Assembly: GCA_002084765.1 (NCBI GenBank)
Contig: NBMB01000038.1
Location: 1-26,595 of the forward strand
From: Candidatus Cloacimonetes bacterium 4572_55
Lineage (GTDB): Bacteria; 4572-55
Direction of reading: 5' to 3'
DNA length: 26,595 nt
The position numbers and the translations under genes are program-made. Position 1 is the stretch's first letter; the number at the start of each line of letters is the position of its first letter. The notes under the pieces are model-generated. The model worked only from the letters and a program-made list of their open reading frames with translations, did not search any database and was not told where the DNA came from. Of this stretch, positions 16,144 through 23,982 are shown in pieces.

Positions 16144-17472
16144 ATGCCAAATTTTAGCTCGATTTTTAGCTCGATTCTAGAAGCAATAAGAAGAAATAGC
16201 GGAAAAAAATTGATGATTATCGCCGGATCGATTATCCCGATTCTGCTGATTTTCATCATCCTTTACGTGATGATGCCCGATCCTCAGCCCGATCCTCAGT
16301 CCGATTCCATAAAATCGGAGTCAGACTCCACGATCGCTGATACCACTTTTGATGAAATGACCTTAGAACTTGACGGGTATTTGCTTGCCGCGCTGGAAAC
16401 TATAGGGATCCAGAAGAGTTCCGTGGATACACTGGTAAAGACCGCGTCTCCGGATTCAACTAAAGATGAAACCGATAGGATAAAGCGTCTGTTGATCGTA
16501 CGAAAAGTCTATTTAAAGCATTTTGTGCCAATAGAAGTCGCGAACCTGGAGGTGATGAATCGGGCAGAAGAGCATGGTCTTGACTTAGAAGACGCTCTGG
16601 AGATTCGCAATTCCAAAGATCATTATGTGCGGATTTGGTTTCGCAGAGACGGTTGGTTTGGCAGGGACAGTGTGCATACCAACACGATTCTACTTTATCC
16701 GGGCGCGCCGCCGGCTCCGATCGTCCGTCCGTCCCCAACCGCTTCCAAAAAAAAATCTCAAAGATCGCGTGCAGTTGATAACCCGTCTCGTCCCAAATTA
16801 GGCATTGTCATCGACGATTTTGGCGTGGCTTTCAGCCAACTGACGAAGGATTTTATCGACTTGCCCTACAACCTCACATTCTCGATCCTGCCGCCGAACG
16901 ATGGGACTTATAAAGCGTCCCCGAAGATCGCCAAAGCCGCGTATGATAAGAAGAAAGAGGTGATACTTCATCTGCCTATGGAGCCGAAAACATATCCCTC
17001 GGATTACCCAGGTCCGGGCGCAATTTATGTCGATGATTCGCCGGAAATAAAAAAACAATTGATCCAAGCGCATATCAAGCAGCTCACCCCGTATCTCAAA
17101 GGCGTCAACAATCACATGGGGTCCCGAGCCACGATGGATGAAAATACGATGCAGATATTGATGGAAATCCTGAAAGATAAGGGTCTCTATTTTGTCGATA
17201 GCAAGACCAGTCGGGAATCAATCGGCGCGAAACTTGCCGCCCAAAACAACGTTCGGTGCAGAGAAAATTGGTTTTTTATCGATCCTGGGGGGGCTAATGA
17301 GGAATATATCAAGAAAAAATTGCAGGAAGCCGCGGATATTGCCCGAGAACGAGGCAGCATTGTGGTGATAGGTCATATCAGCCGGACCACGTATAATGCG
17401 CTGGAAAGTAAGTTGCCGGACTTGAAAAAGCAAGGTATTGAGATGGTCCCGGTCTCTCAGATTTTGCACTGA
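16144..17472 (+). CDS. Membrane-anchored divergent polysaccharide deacetylase (YibQ/DUF610 type)
   Basis: Residues 23-43 form one N-terminal transmembrane helix, followed by a Pro/Asp/Ser-rich periplasmic linker. A poorly conserved middle region (about 70-185) and a basic SKKKSQRSR linker come before the deacetylase domain at 218-442. That domain shows IVIDDFG (221-227) with the Asp pair, HLPMEP (276-281), NNHMGS (322-327) and VDSKTS (351-356), the characteristic YibQ pattern. The NodB-fold family usually removes acyl groups from polysaccharides, but for YibQ proteins the substrate is not established. It starts 4 nt after rsmA, so it is translationally close-coupled. Its periplasmic location is inferred from the single N-terminal helix. 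Confidence 0.92.
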   Translation: MPNFSSIFSSILEAIRRNSGKKLMIIAGSIIPILLIFIILYVMMPDPQPDPQSDSIKSESDSTIADTTFDEMTLELDGYLLAALETIGIQKSSVDTLVKTASPDSTKDETDRIKRLLIVRKVYLKHFVPIEVANLEVMNRAEEHGLDLEDALEIRNSKDHYVRIWFRRDGWFGRDSVHTNTILLYPGAPPAPIVRPSPTASKKKSQRSRAVDNPSRPKLGIVIDDFGVAFSQLTKDFIDLPYNLTFSILPPNDGTYKASPKIAKAAYDKKKEVILHLPMEPKTYPSDYPGPGAIYVDDSPEIKKQLIQAHIKQLTPYLKGVNNHMGSRATMDENTMQILMEILKDKGLYFVDSKTSRESIGAKLAAQNNVRCRENWFFIDPGGANEEYIKKKLQEAADIARERGSIVVIGHISRTTYNALESKLPDLKKQGIEMVPVSQILH

Positions 17473-17540
17473 GCGTCCTCCTTAAAGAAAGCGCAAACTC
17501 CGAATTTTATAAACTTAACCGAGTTAAAAGGAATTAAATT

Positions 17541-18626
17541 ATGAGAAGGCGTACTATTTTCATTGGGATGATCCTGATCATCTCATCGATTCCATTCGTT
17601 CATAATGCTTTTGCGATCAACGACATACCGGATGTGGAACCTGGAGAGCGGGCACCGATTGACTCCACCTTTCACGAATCTCTCTCCTTAGGATTGGAGT
17701 ACGTATTCAGCGAGCAGTATGAGCGGGCAGTGGCATTATTCGACAGTCTGCAAAAAGTATTTCCCGATCACCCAGCACCCTATTTTTATATGGCCGCAAC
17801 CTATCAAAGCTGGATGAGTAGCTACCGCTTCAGCAAATTTCAGCCGGAATTGGAGGAAAACGTTCAATCCGCGATCGATATTGGCGATCGACTGATGGAG
17901 AATAACGATGATCCGTGGCTCAATTTTTATGTGGGAGCAGCGTATGGATACCGAGGGTTTTATCGATTTCGAAAACATAACTGGATCGGCGCCTATTTAG
18001 ACGGAAAAAAAGGGGTCGGGAATTTTGAGAAAGCACTTGATAAGGTGCCCAATATTTATGACTGTTATTTGGGCATGGGTTCTTATCACTATTGGCGGAC
18101 AGCAAAATCTAAGTTTATCAAGGTGGTAGCGTTCTGGATGAAGGATCGTCGAGAGATGGGCTTGGAGCAAATTCGTTTCTCTATCGACCACGGACGCTAT
18201 ACGTCGGAAGAAGCGTCCTATGGCCTGATCATCGCGTATTATGATTTCGGCTGGTATGATAAAGCCTTTGAATTGAATGAGATCGCTATCGGTTTTTGTG
18301 ATCCGCCCACGCTTCCCGCGCTATTTATGCGAGGTCGGTTATCCGCGCACTCAGGACGTTGGGACAAGGCAAAGTCTACATTTGAGCAGATATTAAATCG
18401 CATCGAAAATTACAAATATCAATCGGTTGGGTATCAGGTGGAATGCAAATATTGGATTGCTGAAGCCCTGAAAGCTGAGGGGGAAAATCAAAAAGCACTT
18501 AAAATGGCTCAGAACGCGCTGGAGCAAAGTCTGCAACGTGACAAAAAAGTCGAATTAGAGAATCCAGTCGATAATTTTGACGAGATCAAAAAACGGTTGA
18601 CCAAACTTCACGAGTCACTGAAATAA
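17541..18626 (+). CDS. Secreted/periplasmic TPR-repeat protein
   Basis: This 361-residue protein has a signal peptide (MRRRTIFIGMILIISSIPFVHNAFA, shown here as the region 1-25, cut probably after AFA). The rest is helical with TPR-like units such as LEYVFSEQYERAVALFDSL (about 52-70), a PAPYFYMAATYQSW unit, FYVGAAYGYRGFY and late repeats ending in GENQKALKMAQNALEQSL. Such proteins commonly serve as scaffolds at the envelope. AAAAGGAA precedes the ATG. It lies 68 nt after the deacetylase gene and 13 nt before dut, so it is part of the same run. No specific partner can be named. Confidence 0.85.
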   Translation: MRRRTIFIGMILIISSIPFVHNAFAINDIPDVEPGERAPIDSTFHESLSLGLEYVFSEQYERAVALFDSLQKVFPDHPAPYFYMAATYQSWMSSYRFSKFQPELEENVQSAIDIGDRLMENNDDPWLNFYVGAAYGYRGFYRFRKHNWIGAYLDGKKGVGNFEKALDKVPNIYDCYLGMGSYHYWRTAKSKFIKVVAFWMKDRREMGLEQIRFSIDHGRYTSEEASYGLIIAYYDFGWYDKAFELNEIAIGFCDPPTLPALFMRGRLSAHSGRWDKAKSTFEQILNRIENYKYQSVGYQVECKYWIAEALKAEGENQKALKMAQNALEQSLQRDKKVELENPVDNFDEIKKRLTKLHESLK

Positions 18627-18639
18627 AGGAGTAACCCGA

Positions 18640-19095
18640 ATGGATAATATCCAACTTCCGATCAAAATATTCTCGCACGCGGAGGATTTGCCATTACCCC
18701 GATATATGACATCTGGATCGGTTGGCATGGACATGTTTGCCGCGATCAGCGACCCCCTTATCATTGATTGCGGCGACTATTGGCCCATACCGACCGGCAT
18801 TGCGTTCTCGCTTCCAGAAGGATACGAGGCAATGATCCGCCCTCGCAGCGGGTTGGCATTCAAACACGGCGTGACGATTCTCAACGCTCCCGGCACGATC
18901 GATAGCGACTATCGGGGCGAAGTGCGAGTGCTATTGATCAATCACGGGAAGCTCCCGTTTCAGGTCAATCGGGGAGATCGGATCGCGCAATTGGTGATAA
19001 ACCGAATCGTACAAGCCAAGTGGATGCGGAGACAGGAACTGGACGCGACCGTGAGAGGCCGCGGCGGATTTGGTCATACCGGAGTTTCTACGTAA
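18640..19095 (+). CDS. dut: Deoxyuridine 5'-triphosphate nucleotidohydrolase (dUTPase)
   Basis: It hydrolyses dUTP to dUMP and pyrophosphate, keeping uracil out of DNA and supplying dTMP precursor. All five motifs of the trimeric family are visible in order: GSVGMDMFAA, RPRSGLAFKHGV, NAPGTIDSDYRGEV with the catalytic Asp, GDRIAQLVI, and the C-terminal glycine-rich RGRGGFGHTG. The length of 151 is typical. AGGAG lies 7 nt before the ATG. It is the last gene of the plus-strand run and faces the decarboxylase operon with 26 bp between stops, where I see no clear terminator hairpin. Confidence 0.97.
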   Translation: MDNIQLPIKIFSHAEDLPLPRYMTSGSVGMDMFAAISDPLIIDCGDYWPIPTGIAFSLPEGYEAMIRPRSGLAFKHGVTILNAPGTIDSDYRGEVRVLLINHGKLPFQVNRGDRIAQLVINRIVQAKWMRRQELDATVRGRGGFGHTGVST

Positions 19096-19121
19096 TATTT
19101 TTAAATATTTTGGTAATTTTT

Positions 19122-20306
19122 CTACATAAATATCGCCATCAGGACTCCCGCGGCTACAGCGGAGCCGATCACCCCGGCTACATTAGGTCCCATGGCGTGC
19201 ATGATGAGAAAATTGTTCGGATCCTCTTTCAATCCCATCATATGAACCACCCTTGCGGAGTCTGGCACTGCGGAAACTCCAGCCGCGCCGATCATAGGAT
19301 TTATTTTTTCCTTCAAAAATAAGTTCATAAATTTGGCGAAAAGCACACCGGATGCAGTCGCCACCATGAAGGAAGCCGCCCCAAGACCAAAAATCATAAT
19401 CGAACGGGGCGTGAGAAATGTGTCGGCTTGGGAACTGGCTCCAACGGTCAAGCCCAGAAGGATCGTGACAATATCGATGAAAGGATTTCTTGCCGTGCGA
19501 GCCAGGCGTTCAGTCACGCCGCTCTCCTTCAAAATATTTCCGAAGAAGAGCATCCCCAGCAGTGGGAGCGCGCCCGGAGCAATAAAAAGACAGATCAGCA
19601 TCCCGACCAATGGAAATAGAATTTTTTGCAACTTGGTGGCTGGCGGCGGCGGCGGCATCTTGATCAACCGCTCCTTTTTGCTGGTCAAAAAGTTGATAAT
19701 CGGGGGCTGGATAACCGGCACCAAAGCCATGTAGGAATAGGCGGAAATCGCGATGGCACCAAGGAGGTCCGGCGACATTTTTGACGATAAAAATATGGCT
19801 GTGGGTCCGTCCGCGCCGCCGATAATACCGATGGAGGCCGCGGCTCTCAGAAGTCGTTCGGTTGGATCCAGAATCCCTGCAGGATCGATCGTCAGCTGGG
19901 AAGATGGGATGTAATATCCGATCAAGACTGCGCCGATCAATGTCGCAAAAATGCCGAATTGCGCGGCTGCGCCCAACAGAATCAATCGAGGTTGGGAAAT
20001 AAGGCAGGAAAAGTCGGTCATTGCCCCGATCCCTAAAAAAATTAAGGGCGGATAAACGCCGGATGTGACGCCGAAATAAAGATAGCTCAGCACGCTCCCT
20101 TTCTCATAAATCCCGATCTGCAATCCCTCTTGAAACGGGATGTTACCGAGGATAATTCCACAGCCAATCGGAACCAGAAGCAAAGGCTCATACTCTTTTT
20201 TTACGGCGAGATAGAAAAAAATACAACCGATTACAATCATCACAATATTGCCGATTTGCACATTGGCAAAACCGGTATAGTGAATATATTTCAGTAGCTC
20301 TTCCAA
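19122..20306 (-). CDS. Sodium-translocating decarboxylase beta subunit (OadB/MmdB/GcdB family)
   Basis: This is the integral membrane subunit that decarboxylates carboxybiotin and couples it to Na+ export. About 394 residues with many hydrophobic helices carry the family motifs GGADGPTAIFLSS, GAAGVSAVPDSARV and GPNVAGVIGSAVAAGVL. The start is best placed at TTG 20306, 8 nt after a perfect AGGAGG (20315-20320); a TTG at 20312 is only 2 nt from it. That ribosome site overlaps the stop region of the biotin-carrier gene, so the two are translationally coupled. It is the last gene of the four-gene operon. The sequence does not by itself tell oxaloacetate, methylmalonyl-CoA and glutaconyl-CoA enzymes apart; the alpha subunit does. 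Confidence 0.95.
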   Translation of the reverse strand: MEELLKYIHYTGFANVQIGNIVMIVIGCIFFYLAVKKEYEPLLLVPIGCGIILGNIPFQEGLQIGIYEKGSVLSYLYFGVTSGVYPPLIFLGIGAMTDFSCLISQPRLILLGAAAQFGIFATLIGAVLIGYYIPSSQLTIDPAGILDPTERLLRAAASIGIIGGADGPTAIFLSSKMSPDLLGAIAISAYSYMALVPVIQPPIINFLTSKKERLIKMPPPPPATKLQKILFPLVGMLICLFIAPGALPLLGMLFFGNILKESGVTERLARTARNPFIDIVTILLGLTVGASSQADTFLTPRSIMIFGLGAASFMVATASGVLFAKFMNLFLKEKINPMIGAAGVSAVPDSARVVHMMGLKEDPNNFLIMHAMGPNVAGVIGSAVAAGVLMAIFM

Positions 20307-20318
20307 GGTCAAATCCTC

Positions 20319-20729
20319 CTATTCAAATGTGACCAATACCTGACCTTGTTGCACGGTATTGTCCACTTGAACTTTGACCTCTTTCACCGTGCCAGAGACC
20401 GGAGAATTGATGTTGGTATTCATCTTCATCGCCTCGATGACCAGCAAGGTTTCGTTGTCCTTGACTTGGCTTCCGCTCGAGACCCTCACCTCAATAATTG
20501 TGCCGGCAAGAGGCGAGATAACTTCCTTTTTCGATCCTCCCTGTCCGACTGGGCTCTGTTTCACTGGACTCTGCTCTACAGGAGAGAACGCGGGCGTTTG
20601 CGTCGTCGGCGTGGGACCGATCGGTGCTGTAGGGAACCCGTATGAAACTCCCCCGTCATCGTCATCCTCTACAACCTCAACCTCGACGTCATAAGTCACG
20701 CCTTTGACGGTTATTTTCAGCTTTTTCAT
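20319..20729 (-). CDS. Biotin carboxyl carrier subunit of the decarboxylase
   Basis: This 136-residue mobile carrier takes CO2 from the carboxyltransferase to the membrane beta subunit. The C-terminal biotinyl domain (about 69-136) has the acceptor motif IEAMKMNT with Lys102. The N-terminal 20 residues (MKKLKITVKGVTYDVEVE) are the usual docking strand. Between them lies a Pro-rich flexible linker with an SPVEQ-SPVKQ-SPVGQ repeat and an acidic run EDDDD at 21-25. I chose ATG 20729 (AGGAAA upstream) instead of 20786, because MKKLKITVKG is the standard beginning. It lies 99 nt downstream of the OadG-like gene and just ahead of the beta-subunit gene. Confidence 0.95.
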   Translation of the reverse strand: MKKLKITVKGVTYDVEVEVVEDDDDGGVSYGFPTAPIGPTPTTQTPAFSPVEQSPVKQSPVGQGGSKKEVISPLAGTIIEVRVSSGSQVKDNETLLVIEAMKMNTNINSPVSGTVKEVKVQVDNTVQQGQVLVTFE

Positions 20730-20828
20730 CGTTAATTTTCCTAAGTTATTTTCTTTATCTATAAATATAGACAACAAATTATCCAATTAGCCATTATCAC
20801 ACCAGACGCAGTGTATAAGGGGAACTTA

Positions 20829-21167
20829 TTATTCCATTCGAGACCCCATGACCGACATCTGACCCTGCATAGACCAGGACTGACCTCGACCTCGCTTATG
20901 GAGACGAATTCGCCGGACCTTATATTTTTTATCAATGGCGACCGTGACCGCAGCCGAGATTATCGCGATTATTTCCGGGGAAATTTCCTCTCGATTGCTC
21001 ATCGGCATCAATTTATTTTCCGAATGCGGTTTCGGCTTTTTCTCTTCTTGGAAATCGACGCTCGCCAGAACCCTGATCATCAGAGCTACGATAATCAACG
21101 CCAGGAAGACCACCAAAAAACCGATGACCGACACTTTCATACTATATAAAATGACATTCCCATCCAT
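20829..21167 (-). CDS. OadG-like small membrane subunit (decarboxylase gamma/delta)
   Basis: This 112-residue protein has one strong N-terminal transmembrane helix (about 12-33, IGFLVVFLALIIVALMI), then a charged Lys/Glu/Pro linker. A second segment with EISPEIIAIISAAVTVAI follows, and the end is basic. This is the typical build of OadG/MmdD subunits, which bind and stabilise the complex at the membrane. Its position between the alpha-subunit and biotin-carrier genes supports the call. AAGGATAAGG precedes the ATG. It differs from short OadG proteins in having the longer second half. Confidence 0.85.
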   Translation of the reverse strand: MDGNVILYSMKVSVIGFLVVFLALIIVALMIRVLASVDFQEEKKPKPHSENKLMPMSNREEISPEIIAIISAAVTVAIDKKYKVRRIRLHKRGRGQSWSMQGQMSVMGSRME

Positions 21168-21233
21168 ATCCTTATCCTTGATCTTTCTAAAAAGCTCTTT
21201 CTAACCTGGATTATTCGTCATCACGGAACTCGG

Positions 21234-21269
21234 TCCGCAGATTACGCAAATTATCACAGATTAAGAGTT
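21234..21269 (-). repeat. Dispersed 20-bp repeat, copy 4 (inside the decarboxylase operon)
   Basis: The plus strand reads TCCGCAGATTACGCAAATTA followed by TCACAGATTAAGAG. The first part matches the consensus core and the second is a degenerate second unit. It lies in the 124-bp gap between the alpha-subunit and OadG-like genes, so it would be part of the operon mRNA. Confidence 0.7.
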
Positions 21270-21291
21270 ATAACAGAGCTAAAGCTCCCAT

Positions 21292-22842
21292 TTATAACGG
21301 AATCAAACCATGCTTCTTCGCGGGTCTCAGCTCCCGTTTGTTCTGCAACAACTCCAGAGCGAGACTGAGATAGCGGCGGGTATCTTTTGGCTCGATAATA
21401 TCATCGATCATGTTGCGCGCGGCTCCAGCGTATGGATTGTAGAACTGCGCCTCGTATTCCTTCAGATATTTAGCCCGATCCGCTTCTGGATTTTTTGACT
21501 TTTTTATATCTCTGCGATAGAGAATCTCCACAGCACCCTTAGCACCCATCACCGCTATCTGCCCGGTGGGCCACGCCGCGACTCTGTCGCAACCCAAATC
21601 TTTGGCGCACATGGCAAGATACGCGCCCCCGTAAGCCTTGCGTAAAATAATAGAAACCTTGGGCACAGTCGCCGCGGAATAGGTGAATAACATTTTTGCC
21701 CCGTGACGAATGATCCCCCCATATTCCTGTTGGATGCCAGGCAAAAATCCCGGCACATCGACCAGCGTCACGATCGAGATGTTAAACGCGTTGCAAAACC
21801 GAACAAAACGGGATACTTTGTCTGACGCGTTGATATCCAGGGCTCCTGCCATGACATTTGGTTGGTTCGCTACCAGACCAATTGTGCGACCGTTCATTCG
21901 GGAAAAACCGATCAAAACATTGGGAGCAAAGTGGTCCTGAATCTCCAGAAAATCGCGATTATCCACCAGTCGAGCGATCACTTCTCGCATATCATAAGGT
22001 TCTTTCGGATTATCCGGAATGATCTTATTCAGAGCTGGGTCTGGAGATATTTCGAGCTCTTCTCCGCTGTAATCGGGTGGAGGCTCGGTATTGTTAGGCG
22101 GTAAAAAATCCAGCAGCCGCTTGCAGGTATTGATAGCGTCCAGTTCATTTTCCGCGATAAAATGGATGACTCCGCTGCGAGCCATCTGCGCGTACACCCC
22201 TCCCAAATCCTCCGAGCTGATATCCTCTCCCGTCACCTGCTTGATCACCTGGGGACCGGTGACAAACAACTTGCCCGTTCCTTTTATCATAATAATAAAA
22301 TCGGTCAGAGCAGGAGAATACGCTGCGCCGCCAGCGCACGGACCCGCTATAATCGATATCTGAGGCACAACGCCGGAAAGCAACACATTGCGATAAAAAA
22401 TACGACCGTATCCCGCAAGTGAGTCGATACCTTCTTGGATGCGGGCACCGCCGCTGTCGTTGATAAAAACAAATGGAGACCCGCACTTGAGTGCCTGATC
22501 CATGATCTGACAGATCTTATCCGCATGAATTTCGCCAACCGAACCGCCGGCAATTGTGAAGTCTTGCGAAGCAACAAAAGTCTCGCGTCCAGTCACCATC
22601 CCGACTCCGGTTACTACGCCGTCCGCGGGCAAGTTCTTTTTGTCCATACCAAAATTGGTCGAGCGGTGTGTGGCAAAAGGAAACATCTCGGAGAATGTGC
22701 CGGGATCAAATAGCATTCCGACACGCTCTCGGGTGGTAAATTTACCAGCTTTATGTTGCTTTTCAACCGCTCTCTCGCCGCCGCATTTAAACAATTCCTT
22801 CCGACGGCGCCGTAATTCTTCTATCTTTTCTTTTGTTGACAT
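21292..22842 (-). CDS. mmdA: Methylmalonyl-CoA decarboxylase alpha subunit / acyl-CoA carboxyltransferase
   Basis: This 516-residue carboxyltransferase of the propionyl-CoA carboxylase beta/MmdA family moves the carboxyl group between an acyl-CoA and biotin. The N-terminal crotonase-fold half shows SVGEIHADKICQ, INDSGGARIQEG and GPCAGGAAYSPAL. The C-terminal half shows FVRFCNAFNI, VDVPGFLPGIQQE, GAKMLFTYSAATVPK and RKAYGGAYLAM, with the C-terminal KKHGLIPL ending typical of MmdA. Together with the OadG, biotin and OadB genes it forms a Na+-pumping methylmalonyl-CoA decarboxylase; it could also take part in propionyl-CoA carboxylation. The ribosome site is modest (GAGATGGGTG). A candidate promoter lies about 105-130 nt upstream. 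Confidence 0.92.
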   Translation of the reverse strand: MSTKEKIEELRRRRKELFKCGGERAVEKQHKAGKFTTRERVGMLFDPGTFSEMFPFATHRSTNFGMDKKNLPADGVVTGVGMVTGRETFVASQDFTIAGGSVGEIHADKICQIMDQALKCGSPFVFINDSGGARIQEGIDSLAGYGRIFYRNVLLSGVVPQISIIAGPCAGGAAYSPALTDFIIMIKGTGKLFVTGPQVIKQVTGEDISSEDLGGVYAQMARSGVIHFIAENELDAINTCKRLLDFLPPNNTEPPPDYSGEELEISPDPALNKIIPDNPKEPYDMREVIARLVDNRDFLEIQDHFAPNVLIGFSRMNGRTIGLVANQPNVMAGALDINASDKVSRFVRFCNAFNISIVTLVDVPGFLPGIQQEYGGIIRHGAKMLFTYSAATVPKVSIILRKAYGGAYLAMCAKDLGCDRVAAWPTGQIAVMGAKGAVEILYRRDIKKSKNPEADRAKYLKEYEAQFYNPYAGAARNMIDDIIEPKDTRRYLSLALELLQNKRELRPAKKHGLIPL

Positions 22843-22887
22843 AGTTGCACACCCATCTCAAAAAATTTAAGTCCTATTATTCACAAT

Positions 22888-22924
22888 TCTAACTAAAATT
22901 ATCGTTACTAAAACGATCGTTAGA
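22888..22924. promoter_or_regulatory. Nested inverted repeats in the mmdA leader
   Basis: TCTAAC (22888-22893) pairs with GTTAGA (22919-22924), and inside it ATCGTT (22901-22906) pairs with AACGAT (22912-22917) around a 5-nt loop. AACGATCGTT at 22912-22921 is also a perfect 10-bp palindrome. It could be an operator or an mRNA leader hairpin for the decarboxylase operon. Confidence 0.35.
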
Positions 22925-22947
22925 GGTTATTGATCGCTAAGCCAAAT

Positions 22948-22975
22948 ATGATACATTTTGTCGGATAAATAGCAA
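22948..22975 (-). promoter_or_regulatory. Candidate promoter of the decarboxylase operon
   Basis: On the minus strand, TTGCTA (complement of 22970-22975) and TATCAT (complement of 22948-22953) are 16 nt apart, about 105 nt ahead of the mmdA start. Match to consensus is fair only. Confidence 0.35.
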
Positions 22976-23120
22976 TATTTTTCTTTGGGCTGCTCAATTA
23001 TAAATGCCATTGCGATCCCCCCTAACTATTTGTGAGAAATTTTTTCTTAACACGTCCCGCCTCGTATCATTTATACGATTTTGCCCTTTCCGTGTGTTGA
23101 CGCAGCCATGATGGTTTTCC

Positions 23121-23148
23121 TTGACAAAAAATTAGAATCGCGTATCAT
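23121..23148 (+). promoter_or_regulatory. Strong outward promoter feeding the cassette region (Pc-like)
   Basis: A perfect TTGACA at 23121-23126 and TATCAT at 23143-23148 are separated by 16 nt. No gene of its own follows within 120 nt; the first downstream feature is the GTTAGGC core (23268) and then the ABM gene. This is the layout of an integron cassette promoter, but there is no intI gene next to it. Confidence 0.55.
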
Positions 23149-23299
23149 TAGAGCTGAAGGAGAATTCCGTAATTCTTGATTTCAATATCTGAATTAAATT
23201 TTTAGTAGATATATAGTTAGTGGTTGTTTTTAAAGTATGATAGGCAGATTCATTCCGTCGATTAAGCGTTAGGCACATATAAAAATAAGGAAAAACTTA

Positions 23300-23503
23300 A
23301 TGTTTGCAGTCATTTTTAAAGCAGAAATAAATCATTTTGATAAAGAATATTTTGAAACAGCCAAAAAAATGAGAGACATTGCTACTTCAAAATATGGGTG
23401 CATTAAATTTACATCAATTATTGAGGGTAATAATGAAATTGCAATATCATATTGGAATACACTAAAAGAAATAGAGGTGTGGAAAAAAGACAAAGAGCAT
23501 TAA
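23300..23503 (+). pseudogene. Truncated ABM-type (antibiotic biosynthesis monooxygenase-like) protein
   Basis: These 67 residues match the first two thirds of the dimeric ferredoxin-like ABM family: MFAVIFKAEI at the start, the YFETAKKMRDIA helix, then YGCIKFTS and EIAISYWNTLKEIEVWKKDKEH. Family members normally continue for another 25-30 residues (a further helix and a final strand); here a stop comes right after DKEH. The base composition jumps from AT-rich to GC-rich at the same point, so I read a deletion or recombination junction that removed the 3' end and the cassette's own attC. AAGGAA precedes the ATG. Small ABM genes are common integron cargo. Any remaining function is doubtful. Confidence 0.6.
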
Positions 23504-23628
23504 ATGAGAAAAACCCTTTTGGTATCAAAAAGTAAGATCAGTTCTTCATCCGTAACCGGCATGGCGGGGCCGTGTCCCGGAAGAAAGTAATTCCCATCAT
23601 CATAAATTTCCCGAAAGTTCAGAAAGCA

Positions 23629-23982
23629 ATGAAACTGCCAAATGCCGAAAAAGCCTTCGCTGACATTGAGAAACTGAGCGGCTACTGCCTGAACCCCGTT
23701 CATGAGAGGGGCAAGCACAAAGCTCGTCTTTTCGCCTCGATCCTGGGACTGACCACGGACAATGCGGAGGAACTGAGGGAAAGGCTTCTTGATGCCGCCC
23801 GGAATGATGATGCGGAGGTCGACGGAGAAGATCGTTACGGAAAACGGTATCTGATTGATTTCACAATGACAACTGCAAAAGGACGGGCAAAGGTACGAAG
23901 CACGTGGATTGTCCGCACCCGTGAGAATTTTGCCCGGCTGACAAGCTGTTACATACTGAAAGGAAAGGAACCGAACAAATGA
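23629..23982 (+). CDS. DUF6883 family protein
   Basis: This 117-residue protein has the family pattern MKLPNAEKAFADIEKLSGYC, then LNPVHERGKHKARLFASILGL, and in the C-terminal part RYGKRYLIDFTM and STWIVRTRENFARLTSCY. The frame is open further up to a GTG at 23572, but MKLPNAEKA is the usual beginning, so I start at 23629; the ribosome site there is weak. Its last 4 bases (ATGA) overlap the start of the DUF4926 gene, so the two are translationally coupled. The pair is one I recognise as recurrent. The function is unknown to me; a toxin-immunity or toxin-antitoxin-like pair is only a guess from size, overlap and cassette location. Confidence 0.85.
   Translation: MKLPNAEKAFADIEKLSGYCLNPVHERGKHKARLFASILGLTTDNAEELRERLLDAARNDDAEVDGEDRYGKRYLIDFTMTTAKGRAKVRSTWIVRTRENFARLTSCYILKGKEPNK

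Larger units (their letters stand above)
22843..23299. other. Intergenic boundary between chromosome-type genes and the cassette region
   Basis: These 457 bp hold no convincing gene on either strand. They contain nested inverted repeats at 22888-22924, a minus-strand promoter candidate for mmdA (22948-22975), a strong plus-strand promoter (23121-23148) and a lone GTTAGGC core at 23268-23274. The sequence becomes clearly AT-rich from about 23150. Confidence 0.6.

Noticed and set aside
18627-19121. A terminator between the convergent dut and beta-subunit genes
   Set aside because: The 26-bp gap has only short A/T palindromes with no GC stem.
23500-23718. A 72-codon minus-strand frame across the ABM/DUF6883 junction
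   Set aside because: Half of it is antisense to the DUF6883 gene. The other half looks protein-like but I recognise no family, so I mention it only as a possible remnant and not as a gene.
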